Positions 44,983 through 54,383 of a stretch of DNA of 64,000 bases are shown one piece after another; position 1 is the stretch's first letter; each line of letters starts with the position of its first letter. The DNA is from JANRIG01 sp033765235. GTDB taxonomy: Bacteria; Bacteroidota; Bacteroidia; Cytophagales; UBA9547. The stretch is taken from assembly GCA_033765235.1 (NCBI GenBank), contig JANRIG010000020.1, forward strand, positions 1 through 64,000, read 5' to 3'. The translations under genes were made by a program, and so were the position numbers. The notes below the pieces were generated by a model. It ran no database searches. It saw nothing but the letters and a program-made list of their open reading frames with translations, and was not told where the DNA came from.

Positions 44983-45825
44983 ATGATAAAAAAAATGAAA
45001 AAATTAATACTTCTCCAGCTATTCACACTGACGTTGTTGGCATTCATATCAAAAAACAGAAATACTTTGAGCGAAATGGTATATGTGAAAGGTGGAATAT
45101 TGAAAACCACAGATAAAACCACAGACAAAGATATTTCTGTGGAAGTAAAAGCATTTTATATAGATAAAAACCTTGTAACAGTAGCAGAATATGAAGCATT
45201 TACAAAAGCAACGGGCTATAAAACGGATGCAGAGAAATTTGGCAATTCAGCTTTATTTGATTTTGAAAAACAAGATTGGCACTTGACAAATGGAGCAAAT
45301 TTTAGATATCCTGATGGAATAAGCAAAGCTAAAGCCATCCCCAATCACCCGGTAACCCATGTAAGCTGGAACGATGCCAATGCCTATGCCAAATGGAAAG
45401 GTAAACGATTGCCCACAGAAGCAGAGTGGGAGTTTGCAGCTCGCAATGGGGGCAAAACCTTCACCACATATGCTTGGGGTAATAGTCTGATTGAAAATGG
45501 AAAATACAAGGCCAATACTTGGCAAGGTAATTTCCCAACCAACAATACCGCTGCCGATGGGTTTAAAACCACTTCGCCCATTGGGCATTTTGGTGTAAAT
45601 ACCATAGGACTTGCCGATATGGGCGGAAATGTATGGCAATGGTGCTCAGACGAAACTGAGCCTACGCCTGCCGAAGCCCAAACTGACCCTTCCAAAAGAA
45701 GGGTTACCAAAGGAGGTTCTTTCTTGTGCGACCCTAAAGTATGCCACGGCTTTAAGGTTACTGGAAGGTCTTCGTCTACAGCAGAAACAAGCCTGAGCCA
45801 CACTGGTTTTCGATGTTGTAAGTAG
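44983..45825 (+). CDS. Formylglycine-generating enzyme (sulfatase activator)
   Basis: 280 residues from the ATG at 44983 (or 44995); a start further left would overlap the previous gene. After a signal-like hydrophobic segment comes the FGE-sulfatase fold: VYVKGGILKTT, FYIDKNLVTVAEYEAF, HPVTHVSWNDANAYAKWKGKRLPTEAEWEFAARNGG, GLADMGGNVWQWC and KGGSFLCDPKVCHGF. The two copper-binding cysteines (Cys249 and Cys254, spaced five apart) are both present, which marks a true FGE rather than one of the many relatives without them. It oxidises the Cys of CxPxR in sulfatases to formylglycine. Two such sulfatases are encoded in this island. The signal-like N-terminus suggests activation outside the cytoplasm. 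Confidence 0.92.
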   Translation: MIKKMKKLILLQLFTLTLLAFISKNRNTLSEMVYVKGGILKTTDKTTDKDISVEVKAFYIDKNLVTVAEYEAFTKATGYKTDAEKFGNSALFDFEKQDWHLTNGANFRYPDGISKAKAIPNHPVTHVSWNDANAYAKWKGKRLPTEAEWEFAARNGGKTFTTYAWGNSLIENGKYKANTWQGNFPTNNTAADGFKTTSPIGHFGVNTIGLADMGGNVWQWCSDETEPTPAEAQTDPSKRRVTKGGSFLCDPKVCHGFKVTGRSSSTAETSLSHTGFRCCK

Positions 45826-45830
45826 CAGTA

Positions 45831-45861
45831 TACATTCCAAGTTTTGGAAAATTGGAATGTA
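45831..45861 (+). promoter_or_regulatory. Intra-operon hairpin between FGE and susC
   Basis: TACATTCCAA (45831-45840) and TTGGAATGTA (45852-45861) form a perfect 10-bp stem with an 11-nt loop. There is no T tract behind it, so it is more likely an RNA-stability or processing element, setting different levels of the FGE and SusC messages, than a terminator. Confidence 0.55.
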
Positions 45862-45924
45862 GTAATTCCCATGCAGCCACCGCAAGGATAATTTAATCAA
45901 TTATTAAACTCTAATAGCAAGGTA

Positions 45925-45963
45925 ATGAAAACTTTGCCTTTAAAAAACTATTGTCAAATATGA
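45925..45963 (+). CDS. 12-codon ORF overlapping the susC start
   Basis: ATG at 45925 starts a 12-residue frame (MKTLPLKNYCQI) whose TGA overlaps the susC ATG as ATGA. The one Cys codon (TGT) is third from last. It could couple or tune SusC translation, or be chance. Confidence 0.3.
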   Translation: MKTLPLKNYCQI

Positions 45964-48900
45964 AAAAAAAATACTATAAATTTAAGAAATATGCCCTGTT
46001 TGCAATGCTATTATATACAGCATTTTATGGGTATTCACAAACCACAGAATCTACCCTAAAAGGTAAATTGATAGATGAAACCACCCAAGCTCCATTAGTA
46101 GGTGCCACGGTATATATCAAAGGGACCAAAATAGCTGTACAAACAGATGAAAACGGTGCCTTTGAACTAAAAACAGTGAAAGAATTTCCATTTACCCTGT
46201 CAGTAAACTATGTAGGCTACCAAAATAAGGAAATTGAAATATATGAAGAGGATCAAAACATTGAGTTCAAAGTACGCTCGAGGTTGGCCCTGAATGAGGT
46301 GGTTGTTACTGCCATAGGGTTGGAGTCTGAACGAAAAAGTATTACCTACTCGCTCACCGAAATAAAGGGAAAGGATATAATTCAAGCCCGTGAACCTAAT
46401 ATAACCACTGCATTGAGTGGAAAAATAGCAGGGGTTCAAGTACAAAATAGTGGGGGTTCGCCCGGAGGTTCATCTGATGTGCGTATAAGAGGCAATACTT
46501 CTGTTTTGGCAAGCAATGCACCTCTTTATGTTTTAGATGGTGTGCCTATTGACAATTCCATTCAGGATATATTGCCTATTTCCAACTCACTTTCACTGGC
46601 TACTCCCTCCAATAGAGCTATAGATATTAACCAAGATGACATAGAAACTATGACAGTACTCAAAGGGCCTGCGGCAGCTGCCTTGTACGGAATAAGAGCT
46701 TCTAATGGTGCTATAGTAATCACTACCAAAAGAGGCTCCTCAGTCACCAATAAAAAACTTACCATTAATCTTAACACTTCGCTTAGTGTTGAAGAACCAA
46801 ACAGAAGATTTCAGCCACGCCAAACAAAATTTTCGAATGGAATAAATGGAAATTATGTAGCACCCGGGCTGGCAGGCTCTGACGAAAACTGGGGAGCATC
46901 GTTAGATACACTTACCTATTCTAACACGCCAAGTTCATTTTATAAAGGCGGTCAAATTGTAGGCAAAAGCAATCCTAACTCCAATGGTGTGCCTATAGAA
47001 AGTTTTGATAACTTGAAAAATTTCTTTGTGAACGGTATCACTCAAAACCACAATATCAGCGTGGCAAGTAAAGTTGACAAAGCGGGATATTACCTTTCGG
47101 CAGGCAAGTTGTATCAAACTGGGATAGTGCCCACTACAGATTTCTATCGTAACACATTCAGATTTAATGGCGATTATGATGTTACGGATAAACTTAAAGT
47201 ACAGGCTGGGGTAAATTTCATTAACTCAGGTGCAAACAACAGAGCACTGATGGGTGGGTTTAATACAAATGTACTTCGTGCATTGTACAATTCTCCTCCA
47301 AATTTTGACATTACCAACGGGTTAAGCGACCCTGCCAACAACCCCGATTCGTATCTCTTACCTCCTACTGCAAGCAGACCATGGGGCGACAGTCGTAGCT
47401 ATGCAAATGGAATAGGCTGGGACAGCCCCTATTGGTCTTTAAACCAAAATCCCCAAAAAGATAACGTAGACCGTTGGATTGGATTTGCACAGACCGATTA
47501 TAAAATATTACCTTGGCTAACCGCTACATTTAGAGCTGGTCTTGACAACTACAGAGATATACGTAAAGGTGGTTTTGGCAGAGGTACATCGGGTGTAGCT
47601 GCGGGAGTAGTAAATGACATCAACTATGTGCGTAAAGATATAAATACCGATTTTATTCTACAAGCCAATAAAGATTTAAGCCCAGACTTCAATTTGAATG
47701 TAATAGTAGGTCACAACTATTATGATTCTTATCGTTATCAAAGCAATGTAAGAGGTGATGGATTGGTAGTAAACAGATTGTACAGTGTAAACAATGCCAG
47801 CACAGTGCAAGCATTTGACCAAACTATTAACAGAAGGCTTGTGGCCGTGTATGGAAATGCTCAGATAGGATATAGAAAATATGCATTCTTAAATATCACC
47901 GGCAGAAATGAATGGTCGTCTACACTTCCTGTGGGTTCTAATTCATTCTTTTACCCGTCTATTGGTGGTACATTTGTATTTTCAGAAGCATTTAAGTTAG
48001 AAAACAATTGGTTTAGCTCAGGCAAAATCAGAGGTACATTTGCACAAGTAGGCAAAGATGCCTCACCCTATGCTCTCGAAACCTATTATTCAAACTTATC
48101 ATCGGGCGGTTGGATTCAGTCAAGTGTTCAGGGACCATTCAATGGACAATCTACCCTAAACTATGGTAGTAACGGCACAAATACATTAGGAAATCTTAAA
48201 TTAAAACCAGAAACTGTAACCACCTATGAAATTGGGGGTGAAGTTAAGTTTTTCAAAAATAGATTAGGTATAGATGCTGTGTATTATGAAATACATAGCA
48301 AAGACCAAATCATTCCTGTGGCCATACCTGCAAGTTCAGGTTCAAGTAATATAGTTTCGAACACGGGCGAAGTATCTAACAAAGGAATAGAACTTGCCGT
48401 AACTGCTACGCCTGTACAGATTAAAGATTTTAGCTGGGATGTCACAGGCATCTATTATGCAAACAGAAGCAAAGTAGAAGCACTTGCTCCGGGATTAAAT
48501 AACATAGCCCTTGAAGGTGCATTTGTAAATTCAAGCGCAGTAGTAGGTCAGCCATTTGGAGTACTCTATGGGGTTGATTACAAAAGAAACGATGCGGGCA
48601 AGTATTTAATTGATGACAATAAGTTTTTGGCAGATGGCACAACTCCAAATTCAAACTATGGATACTACATTGTAGACCCTTCACCAAAAGCCTTGGCAGA
48701 TCCTAACCCCTTGTTTAATGCCAGCTTAAGAAATGCTTTGACATACAAATGGATTACATTGTCCTTTTTATTAGATACACGCTATGGATTTGCAATACAC
48801 AATGCTCCAAAGCTACAAGCAATATTTAACGGTGTAGCAAAAGAAACCGAAGATAGAGGTACAACAGGCGTGCTGGATGGTGTGCGTGCCAGTGATGGAG

Positions 48901-49229
48901 CAACTAATGACATAGAAGTAGTAAAGTCACAGGCATTTTACAGAGGCACTTTTGGTGTACCCGGGTATGCGGTAGAAAGAGATTTACATTGGTTAAAACT
49001 CAGAGATATAAGCCTCACTTTTGCACTACCATCCAATTGGTTGTCGCCTCTCAAAATATCAAATGCCAGCTTAACATTATCTGCACGTAATATTATACTG
49101 TCAACCAATTACACAGGGTCAGACCCTGATTTAGGCACACGCACAGGGTTGAGCAACGGATTAGGAAACGATTTTTGGACTACTCCTAACACCAAAAGTT
49201 ATGGTGCAGCTCTAAATGTAACATTTTAA
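45960..49229 (+). CDS. SusC/RagA-family TonB-linked outer-membrane transporter
   Basis: 1089 residues from the ATG at 45960; a TTG 9 bp earlier is in frame but unnecessary. Signal peptide (about 1-27), carboxypeptidase-regulatory-like domain (about 30-115; GKLIDETTQAPLVGATVYIKGT), plug domain with SGKIAGVQVQNSGGSPGGSSDVRIRGNTSVL and PLYVLDGVPIDNS, and the 22-strand barrel ending KSYGAALNVTF. It works with the downstream SusD lipoprotein as a lidded import channel powered by TonB. Its place in a sulfatase/FGE operon behind a SAM riboswitch suggests import of sulfated organic compounds (inference). No glycosidase is nearby. Confidence 0.95.
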   Translation: MKKKYYKFKKYALFAMLLYTAFYGYSQTTESTLKGKLIDETTQAPLVGATVYIKGTKIAVQTDENGAFELKTVKEFPFTLSVNYVGYQNKEIEIYEEDQNIEFKVRSRLALNEVVVTAIGLESERKSITYSLTEIKGKDIIQAREPNITTALSGKIAGVQVQNSGGSPGGSSDVRIRGNTSVLASNAPLYVLDGVPIDNSIQDILPISNSLSLATPSNRAIDINQDDIETMTVLKGPAAAALYGIRASNGAIVITTKRGSSVTNKKLTINLNTSLSVEEPNRRFQPRQTKFSNGINGNYVAPGLAGSDENWGASLDTLTYSNTPSSFYKGGQIVGKSNPNSNGVPIESFDNLKNFFVNGITQNHNISVASKVDKAGYYLSAGKLYQTGIVPTTDFYRNTFRFNGDYDVTDKLKVQAGVNFINSGANNRALMGGFNTNVLRALYNSPPNFDITNGLSDPANNPDSYLLPPTASRPWGDSRSYANGIGWDSPYWSLNQNPQKDNVDRWIGFAQTDYKILPWLTATFRAGLDNYRDIRKGGFGRGTSGVAAGVVNDINYVRKDINTDFILQANKDLSPDFNLNVIVGHNYYDSYRYQSNVRGDGLVVNRLYSVNNASTVQAFDQTINRRLVAVYGNAQIGYRKYAFLNITGRNEWSSTLPVGSNSFFYPSIGGTFVFSEAFKLENNWFSSGKIRGTFAQVGKDASPYALETYYSNLSSGGWIQSSVQGPFNGQSTLNYGSNGTNTLGNLKLKPETVTTYEIGGEVKFFKNRLGIDAVYYEIHSKDQIIPVAIPASSGSSNIVSNTGEVSNKGIELAVTATPVQIKDFSWDVTGIYYANRSKVEALAPGLNNIALEGAFVNSSAVVGQPFGVLYGVDYKRNDAGKYLIDDNKFLADGTTPNSNYGYYIVDPSPKALADPNPLFNASLRNALTYKWITLSFLLDTRYGFAIHNAPKLQAIFNGVAKETEDRGTTGVLDGVRASDGATNDIEVVKSQAFYRGTFGVPGYAVERDLHWLKLRDISLTFALPSNWLSPLKISNASLTLSARNIILSTNYTGSDPDLGTRTGLSNGLGNDFWTTPNTKSYGAALNVTF

Positions 49230-49263
49230 AAATTAACAGTTTTACAAAAAAATATTAAATATC

Positions 49264-50760
49264 ATGAAGACTAAAAAAATAAATATTATTGCTTTAACAT
49301 TATCAACCCTGCTTATCATGCTCACGGGTTGTGAATTAGAGAAAGTTAATATAAATCCGGATGCCGCAGTTACTGCTCCAAACAGTTCACTGCTTACATC
49401 GGCACAGGCCAACTTGGCTTTTAGTATAGGCGTTCACAGTATATTAACAAATACATATATTCAGCACTTTAGTGGTGCCAATGGAGACGCAGCCCCCAAT
49501 GATAGCTATAAGATAAATGCTACCTACTTCAATGCGGTATGGAATAGCGTGTATACTAACAGTTTGGCAGAATTGGACATTATCAAAAAACAAGGGGTAG
49601 ATCAAAATTCACCCTATTATGTAGGAATTGCAAAAATATTGACTGCCTATGCGTACGGAGAGCTTACAGATCAGTTTGGTGATATTCCTAGAAGTGAGGC
49701 ACTAAAAGGAGCAGAGATTAAAACACCAAAATTTGATACTCAAGAATCCGTTTATGCATTTATCAACCAAGAACTTGATGATGCAATAGTTGAATTGAGT
49801 AAGCCTGCAAGCACATTCAAAGGCGTACCTCCATCTAGTGATGATGTAATATATAGAGGCAATGCGGCTAATTGGATTGCTGCAGCTTATACCCTAAAAG
49901 CTCGTTATGCATTACACACCTCCAAATTTAATGCAGCTACAGCAGCTTCTAAGGCTATAGATGCACTTTATAGTGGCAGTACATTCAGAGCTATTGCTAA
50001 TAATGCCAATGATTTACAGCTCAACTTTGGTGCATCAGTTACAAACTCTAATCCCTATTTTCAACAGCAAACCTTTAGACCTAACTGGGTAGGGCTTGGT
50101 CGTTCATTTGTAAATTTGCTAAACGGAAATAGCGTTACTGATGCCCCAACCAAAGCCGAAACTGCCCCTGTAGACCCCAGACGTGCTGCATTTGCTACAC
50201 AAAATCCAACTGCCAGTGGCAGATACAGAGGTGCTATAGCAGGTATTCCGGGTGCATTTTCTCTCATTGGTCCATTTTATGCCACCAATACATCACCGGT
50301 AATTTTTACAAGTTTTGTAGAAGCCAAGTTCATAGAAGCTGAAGCACGATTGATACTAGGTGAACAGGCAGCAGCTCAAGCTGCACTTACAGCTGCAGTT
50401 ACCGCTTCATTCAACAAAGTAATAACAGGTGCCGCAGCAGCCGATACCAACGCTACCCCAGCCAAACGCACCAAATATTTGGCTACTAAGGCTACATTGA
50501 CAGGTAATAATTTTGATAAGGATTTAGAAACTATTATCACACAAAAATACATAGCACTATTTACCAATGCTGAAGTATTTGTTGATTACAGAAGAACTGG
50601 CCACCCTGCATTAGTGCCTGCAGTAGGCGGCACCTCAGCCTTAAATCCTAACGGGCTTATCCCAAGAAGGTTGCCCTACCCTGCCTCTGAGCAAATAAAC
50701 AATCCTAACACACCCATTGCAAATTACCAAACTCCACGACTGTGGTGGGACGGAAATTAA
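49264..50760 (+). CDS. SusD/RagB-family lipoprotein (SusD-like_2)
   Basis: 498 residues. Lipobox MLTGC (Cys23) makes it an outer-membrane lipoprotein. The body has the helix-rich TPR core with TSAQANLAFSIGVHSILTNTYIQHFSGAN, YVGIAKILTAYAYGELTDQFGDIPRSEAL, and the late conserved FVDYRRTGHPALVP and NPNGLIPRRLPYP, matching the SusD_2 branch. It forms the lid over SusC and binds ligand. It directly follows susC with a 34-bp gap. Confidence 0.94.
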   Translation: MKTKKINIIALTLSTLLIMLTGCELEKVNINPDAAVTAPNSSLLTSAQANLAFSIGVHSILTNTYIQHFSGANGDAAPNDSYKINATYFNAVWNSVYTNSLAELDIIKKQGVDQNSPYYVGIAKILTAYAYGELTDQFGDIPRSEALKGAEIKTPKFDTQESVYAFINQELDDAIVELSKPASTFKGVPPSSDDVIYRGNAANWIAAAYTLKARYALHTSKFNAATAASKAIDALYSGSTFRAIANNANDLQLNFGASVTNSNPYFQQQTFRPNWVGLGRSFVNLLNGNSVTDAPTKAETAPVDPRRAAFATQNPTASGRYRGAIAGIPGAFSLIGPFYATNTSPVIFTSFVEAKFIEAEARLILGEQAAAQAALTAAVTASFNKVITGAAAADTNATPAKRTKYLATKATLTGNNFDKDLETIITQKYIALFTNAEVFVDYRRTGHPALVPAVGGTSALNPNGLIPRRLPYPASEQINNPNTPIANYQTPRLWWDGN

Positions 50761-50790
50761 TGTGAACTGCTAATATTAAATAATAAAAAA

Positions 50791-51000
50791 ATGAAAGATA
50801 TCATCATAGTCAGTAAAAAAATAGCAGTGGGGGTAGCAATATACCTTGTGCCCACCTTCATTATTTCAGGAGGCTTATGGGCTGCCCAAAGCATATTGGC
50901 TTCAAAAAAAGAAAATGGCAAACACTGTGTAAAAGCTTGTGAACCTCCATCAAGAAGTAAAACTAACTTACTCAAAGCCAAAAAATTAAATCAACAATAA
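50791..51000 (+). CDS. Hypothetical small membrane protein, 69 residues
   Basis: Fits exactly between susD (31-bp gap) and the sulfatase (13-bp gap), which supports a real operon gene. A hydrophobic helix (about 10-35, VAIYLVPTFIISGGLWAAQSIL) is followed by a basic tail with the pair CVKAC (residues about 46-50) and Lys-rich C-terminus. No family is recognised. The close cysteine pair in a sulfur operon could be a metal or redox site; nothing more can be inferred. Confidence 0.55.
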   Translation: MKDIIIVSKKIAVGVAIYLVPTFIISGGLWAAQSILASKKENGKHCVKACEPPSRSKTNLLKAKKLNQQ

Positions 51001-51013
51001 TATAAATAAAATT

Positions 51014-52552
51014 ATGAAAATGAAAAAAATCAAGTTACTTACGTATACAGGAATAGCTACCCTTGGGGTAGCTGCATTAATTGCACTTTCCGGTGCCAAC
51101 AATGCAGATAGTGCCAAGCAACCCAATGTAATAGTAATTTACACGGATGACTTGGGATGGAAAGAACTCTCTTACTCAGGAAATACTCGCCTCAAAACGC
51201 CTAATATTGACCAATTGTCTGCCGAAGGCACCCGATTTACGCAAGCCTATTCATCGGCACCTATATGCTCGCCATCCAGGGCAGGATTGGTAACGGGACG
51301 GTATCAGCAACGATTTGGTTTTGAGTATCTTACACCACTCGAACAACCCATTGACCCAAACAATGACCCTCGAAAAGTGTATCGCAAACCCGTAGAAAAA
51401 AGAGTGAGTGTCAATGAATTTGATGTAGACCCTGAGAAATTTGCCAAAATCAAAAAAGGGATACCCGAATCTGAACTAACCTTTGGAGAAATATTCAAAA
51501 ATGCAGGCTATGCCACCGCACTTATAGGTAAATGGCACTTAGGTGAGGTAGAGGGATATTTCCCGGATCAAAACGGATTTGACTACTTTTTTGGCTGCCT
51601 CAATTGGGGGTCATTATTTGGGTATGAAGATGACCCCACCATAGTATCAAGTCCTGCATATTATTCTGATAAACTGCCTGCATCTCGCACAGGATCTTAC
51701 CGCTGGGTAAGAGGAAGAGAAGAGGTAATTGAAAAACGATACATCACCGATGTGTTGACTGATGAGTCAATTCAATTTATTGAAAAAAATAAAAACAAGC
51801 CCTTCTTCTTGTACTTACCTTTTACGGCAGTGCATGATCCTTTGCAAGCTAAAAAATCGGATTTTGACCAGATTACAAGTGTAAATGATACCAATACTCG
51901 TATCCAATTAGCCATGACTAAGTCACTGGACGATAATATTGGCAAACTCAATGACTACCTCAAAAAGAATGGGTTAGACAAAAATACGCTTATATTTTTC
52001 AGTAGCGACAATGGCGGACCTACGTACTACCGCACAGTAGACAATACCCCATTGAAAGGCGGAAAACTAAGCCATTTTGAGGGTGGAATTCGCGTGCCCT
52101 TCTTTATCAAATATCCAAATGTGATTCCTGCCGGAAAAGTATATGACCTGCCTGTAAGTAATTTGGACATATTTGCTACCGCTGTGGCAGCAGCGGGTCT
52201 CAAAGTACCTGATGGCAGGCAGATAGATGGTGTGAATTTAATTCCGTTTGTCAATGGCAAAAACACGGCTCGCCCGCACGAAACACTTTTTTGGCGAAAC
52301 GGTTATTCCAAAGCTGCACGCAAAGGAGATTGGAAATTGTATGTAAACGATAGAAATGGTGTTAAATATTTGTACGATTTAGCCAAAGATCCAAGCGAAA
52401 CTACCGATTTATCAAAAGTCAATACTGACAAGTTCAAAGAATTGGAAGCTGAACTTAAAAATTGGGAAAGTAATTTGCTCGACCCAAAATGGCCGGCCCG
52501 TAGGTCTACTTTGCTTGAGGTTGGTAAAGATTTGTTCTTTTTCCCTATTTAA
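51014..52552 (+). CDS. Type I (formylglycine) sulfatase, CSPSR type
   Basis: 512 residues. N-terminal hydrophobic export signal (about 1-30). The first metal-binding motif is VIVIYTDDLGW; the maturation motif CSPSRAGLVTGRYQQR carries Cys85, which FGE converts to formylglycine. Further motifs: IGKWHLG, PFFLYLPFTAVHDP, FFSSDNGGPTYYR and WRNGYSKAARKGDWKLY. All metal and catalytic landmarks (Asp-Asp, FGly, Lys-x-His, Asp-Asn) are present. It hydrolyses organic sulfate esters in the periplasm or at the surface, freeing sulfate. The actual ester is unknown. It lies in the operon with FGE and SusCD. Confidence 0.94.
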   Translation: MKMKKIKLLTYTGIATLGVAALIALSGANNADSAKQPNVIVIYTDDLGWKELSYSGNTRLKTPNIDQLSAEGTRFTQAYSSAPICSPSRAGLVTGRYQQRFGFEYLTPLEQPIDPNNDPRKVYRKPVEKRVSVNEFDVDPEKFAKIKKGIPESELTFGEIFKNAGYATALIGKWHLGEVEGYFPDQNGFDYFFGCLNWGSLFGYEDDPTIVSSPAYYSDKLPASRTGSYRWVRGREEVIEKRYITDVLTDESIQFIEKNKNKPFFLYLPFTAVHDPLQAKKSDFDQITSVNDTNTRIQLAMTKSLDDNIGKLNDYLKKNGLDKNTLIFFSSDNGGPTYYRTVDNTPLKGGKLSHFEGGIRVPFFIKYPNVIPAGKVYDLPVSNLDIFATAVAAAGLKVPDGRQIDGVNLIPFVNGKNTARPHETLFWRNGYSKAARKGDWKLYVNDRNGVKYLYDLAKDPSETTDLSKVNTDKFKELEAELKNWESNLLDPKWPARRSTLLEVGKDLFFFPI

Positions 52553-52573
52553 TATACAAATGCATACAATGTT

Positions 52574-52627
52574 AGATGATTGTGGTTGAGTTTTGAGCTG
52601 ATAAAGTAAAATTCAGCCACATCATCT
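52574..52627 (+). terminator. Long hairpin after the first sulfatase
   Basis: AGATGAT-T-GTGGTTGA (52574-52589) pairs with TCAGCCAC-ATCATCT (52613-52627): 15 pairs with one bulged T and one G-U, loop of 23 nt. No oligo-T tract directly follows (CTTAATTTAAT), so it may stabilise the upstream message or partly end it before the hydroxylase gene. Confidence 0.5.
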
Positions 52628-52667
52628 ACCTTAATTTAATAAATTAATATCTTATACCCTTATTATT

Positions 52668-53744
52668 ATGACTACTTTCAGCATAGAAAAACCAAATAAG
52701 TTATTAAAAAACATCGTGTTATCTTTGTTTATATATGCGTTGCCTGTCGCCTTGATGACAGCTTGGTTTGCTCATTCCGAGCAAAAGCCTTGGGAATTGC
52801 CATTGTCAACTCCTCAATTAGCTACAGACAATAGTTGGCTACAACCCATTACTTTAATTTTTAACAACCTGAATGATTGGGGATTAACTGTACTTGTACT
52901 TATTTTAGGCATAATTGAATTTTCTATAGGTCTGTATGACAAACGATGGAATACCAACGAGCGCACGTTAGATATTGCCTGTTTTGTATTTCCAAAGCTG
53001 GTGTTGTATCCGCTTACAGCATATTATGGCTCTAAATTTTTGCCTTATGCCATTCCTGAACTGAAGAATATTTTCTCTTGGGTGCCGTTTTGGTGGGGTT
53101 TTGCGATACTGGCGGTTGCCGATGACCTTACCCAATATTGGTACCATCGTTTGCACCACGAAGTACCATTTTTGTGGAGATTTCATCGCACACATCATTC
53201 TGCACCTTATATGGGTATGGCCATGGCGGGGAGACAAAACATCATTTATACCTTCTTTTTTTCACAAATCTATGTTACCACTACTTTAGTATATTTGGGA
53301 CTGGGTTTCCCTGCTATTTTTGTGAGAGGCATAAAATCATTGATTACTACATTGGCTCATTCCAGTATCAAATGGGACAAGCCTTTGTATGAAATCAATT
53401 TCTTGAAACCTATAGGTTGGGTATTGGAAAGGGTTATTTCTACCCCTGCTACCCACCATGCACACCATTCAGACTCAAATGACGATGGAGTGGGGCACTA
53501 CAAAGGTAATTTCGGCAATATGTTTTTTCTATGGGATTTGATATTTGGCACAGGCATCATTACCCGAAAATATCCTCAATCGTATGGAATAAAAAGCTAC
53601 CAGCAGGAGGAATGGTATGCCCAATTTGCCTGGCCTATTTTCAAATCTAAAAAAGAAGGAAGCGAGCTTTCCTCATACGGACCCGAGGTAATGATTGATG
53701 AAGCAGCAATTTCATTGAAGTTAAGCAATGGAGTAATAAACTAA
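52668..53744 (+). CDS. Sterol desaturase / fatty acid hydroxylase family membrane protein
   Basis: 358 residues, larger than the one at 31262. Four to six hydrophobic stretches and the histidine boxes HRLHHEVPFLWRFHRTHHS, THHAHHSDSND and FGNMFFLWDLIFGTG define the family; the di-iron ligands are all in place. It oxidises an alkyl chain in the membrane. Its position in a sulfur-regulated cluster raises a link to sulfur-containing lipids such as the sulfonolipids of this phylum, or to preparing long-chain alkyl sulfate substrates (inference only). Hairpins on both sides suggest it can be expressed apart from the sulfatase. Confidence 0.88.
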   Translation: MTTFSIEKPNKLLKNIVLSLFIYALPVALMTAWFAHSEQKPWELPLSTPQLATDNSWLQPITLIFNNLNDWGLTVLVLILGIIEFSIGLYDKRWNTNERTLDIACFVFPKLVLYPLTAYYGSKFLPYAIPELKNIFSWVPFWWGFAILAVADDLTQYWYHRLHHEVPFLWRFHRTHHSAPYMGMAMAGRQNIIYTFFFSQIYVTTTLVYLGLGFPAIFVRGIKSLITTLAHSSIKWDKPLYEINFLKPIGWVLERVISTPATHHAHHSDSNDDGVGHYKGNFGNMFFLWDLIFGTGIITRKYPQSYGIKSYQQEEWYAQFAWPIFKSKKEGSELSSYGPEVMIDEAAISLKLSNGVIN

Positions 53745-53920
53745 CATGCTCAATGCAATATTTATAATGATTCAACAATTTGTTAATCAAATTTACAATT
53801 AATATATACTCATTAATAAATGCCAATCATTAGATTGAAATGTCCGTTTGTAATAGAAGAGCTATAAAATAATCTTTCATACATTTAATCCCAATTGGAA
53901 TATTATAGAACCATAAAAAT

Positions 53921-54379
53921 ATGACAAATACATTTGATGACATTACTTGCCCTGTTTCGCCTCAGCGGGTAAATGAAAACGTTGTAAGAACCGTTGCAGT
54001 ATTCGTGCTCATGATTGCAACACTTAGTTTGTATTTAAATCTGTATGTATTAAGCGCATTTTTAGCAGTAGATTTTGCGATAAGGGCATTTACTGACGGA
54101 CGTGCGAGTTTGCTTAAAAACATATCAAAATACTTGGTGCAAGTTTTAAAAATCGGGGAAAGACCCATTGATGCCGCCCCTAAAAAATTTGCTGCCGGAG
54201 TTGGGGCTTTATTTAGCATTTCCATATCGCTTTTACAGATTTTTCATTTCCCTTATGCCGCTTATGCTGTAGGTGGAATCTTATTCATCTGTGCGTTTTT
54301 AGAAGGATTTGTAGGTTTTTGTGTAGGTTGTGTGATATATTCTTATGGTATTTTAGCAATTTTGAACAAAATAAAATAA
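53921..54379 (+). CDS. DUF4395 membrane protein
   Basis: 152 residues. Begins with FDDITCPVSPQRVNENVVR, the DUF4395 signature with a conserved Cys, and has four hydrophobic helices (about 27-60, 88-108, 115-128, 130-150). Near the C-terminus is GFCVGCVIYS, a CxxC pair within the last helix. In DUF4395 proteins these cysteines are conserved and genes commonly lie near rhodanese or thioredoxin genes, which suggests handling of sulfur or thiols in the membrane; the function is not established. The YeiH gene starts 4 bp later, so the two are likely one unit. Confidence 0.82.
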   Translation: MTNTFDDITCPVSPQRVNENVVRTVAVFVLMIATLSLYLNLYVLSAFLAVDFAIRAFTDGRASLLKNISKYLVQVLKIGERPIDAAPKKFAAGVGALFSISISLLQIFHFPYAAYAVGGILFICAFLEGFVGFCVGCVIYSYGILAILNKIK

Positions 54380-54383
54380 ACAT

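Noticed and set aside
45960..52552. SusC/D-sulfatase set as a classical polysaccharide utilisation locus
   Set aside because: No glycoside hydrolase, lyase or carbohydrate esterase is encoded with it; the company is sulfur metabolism.
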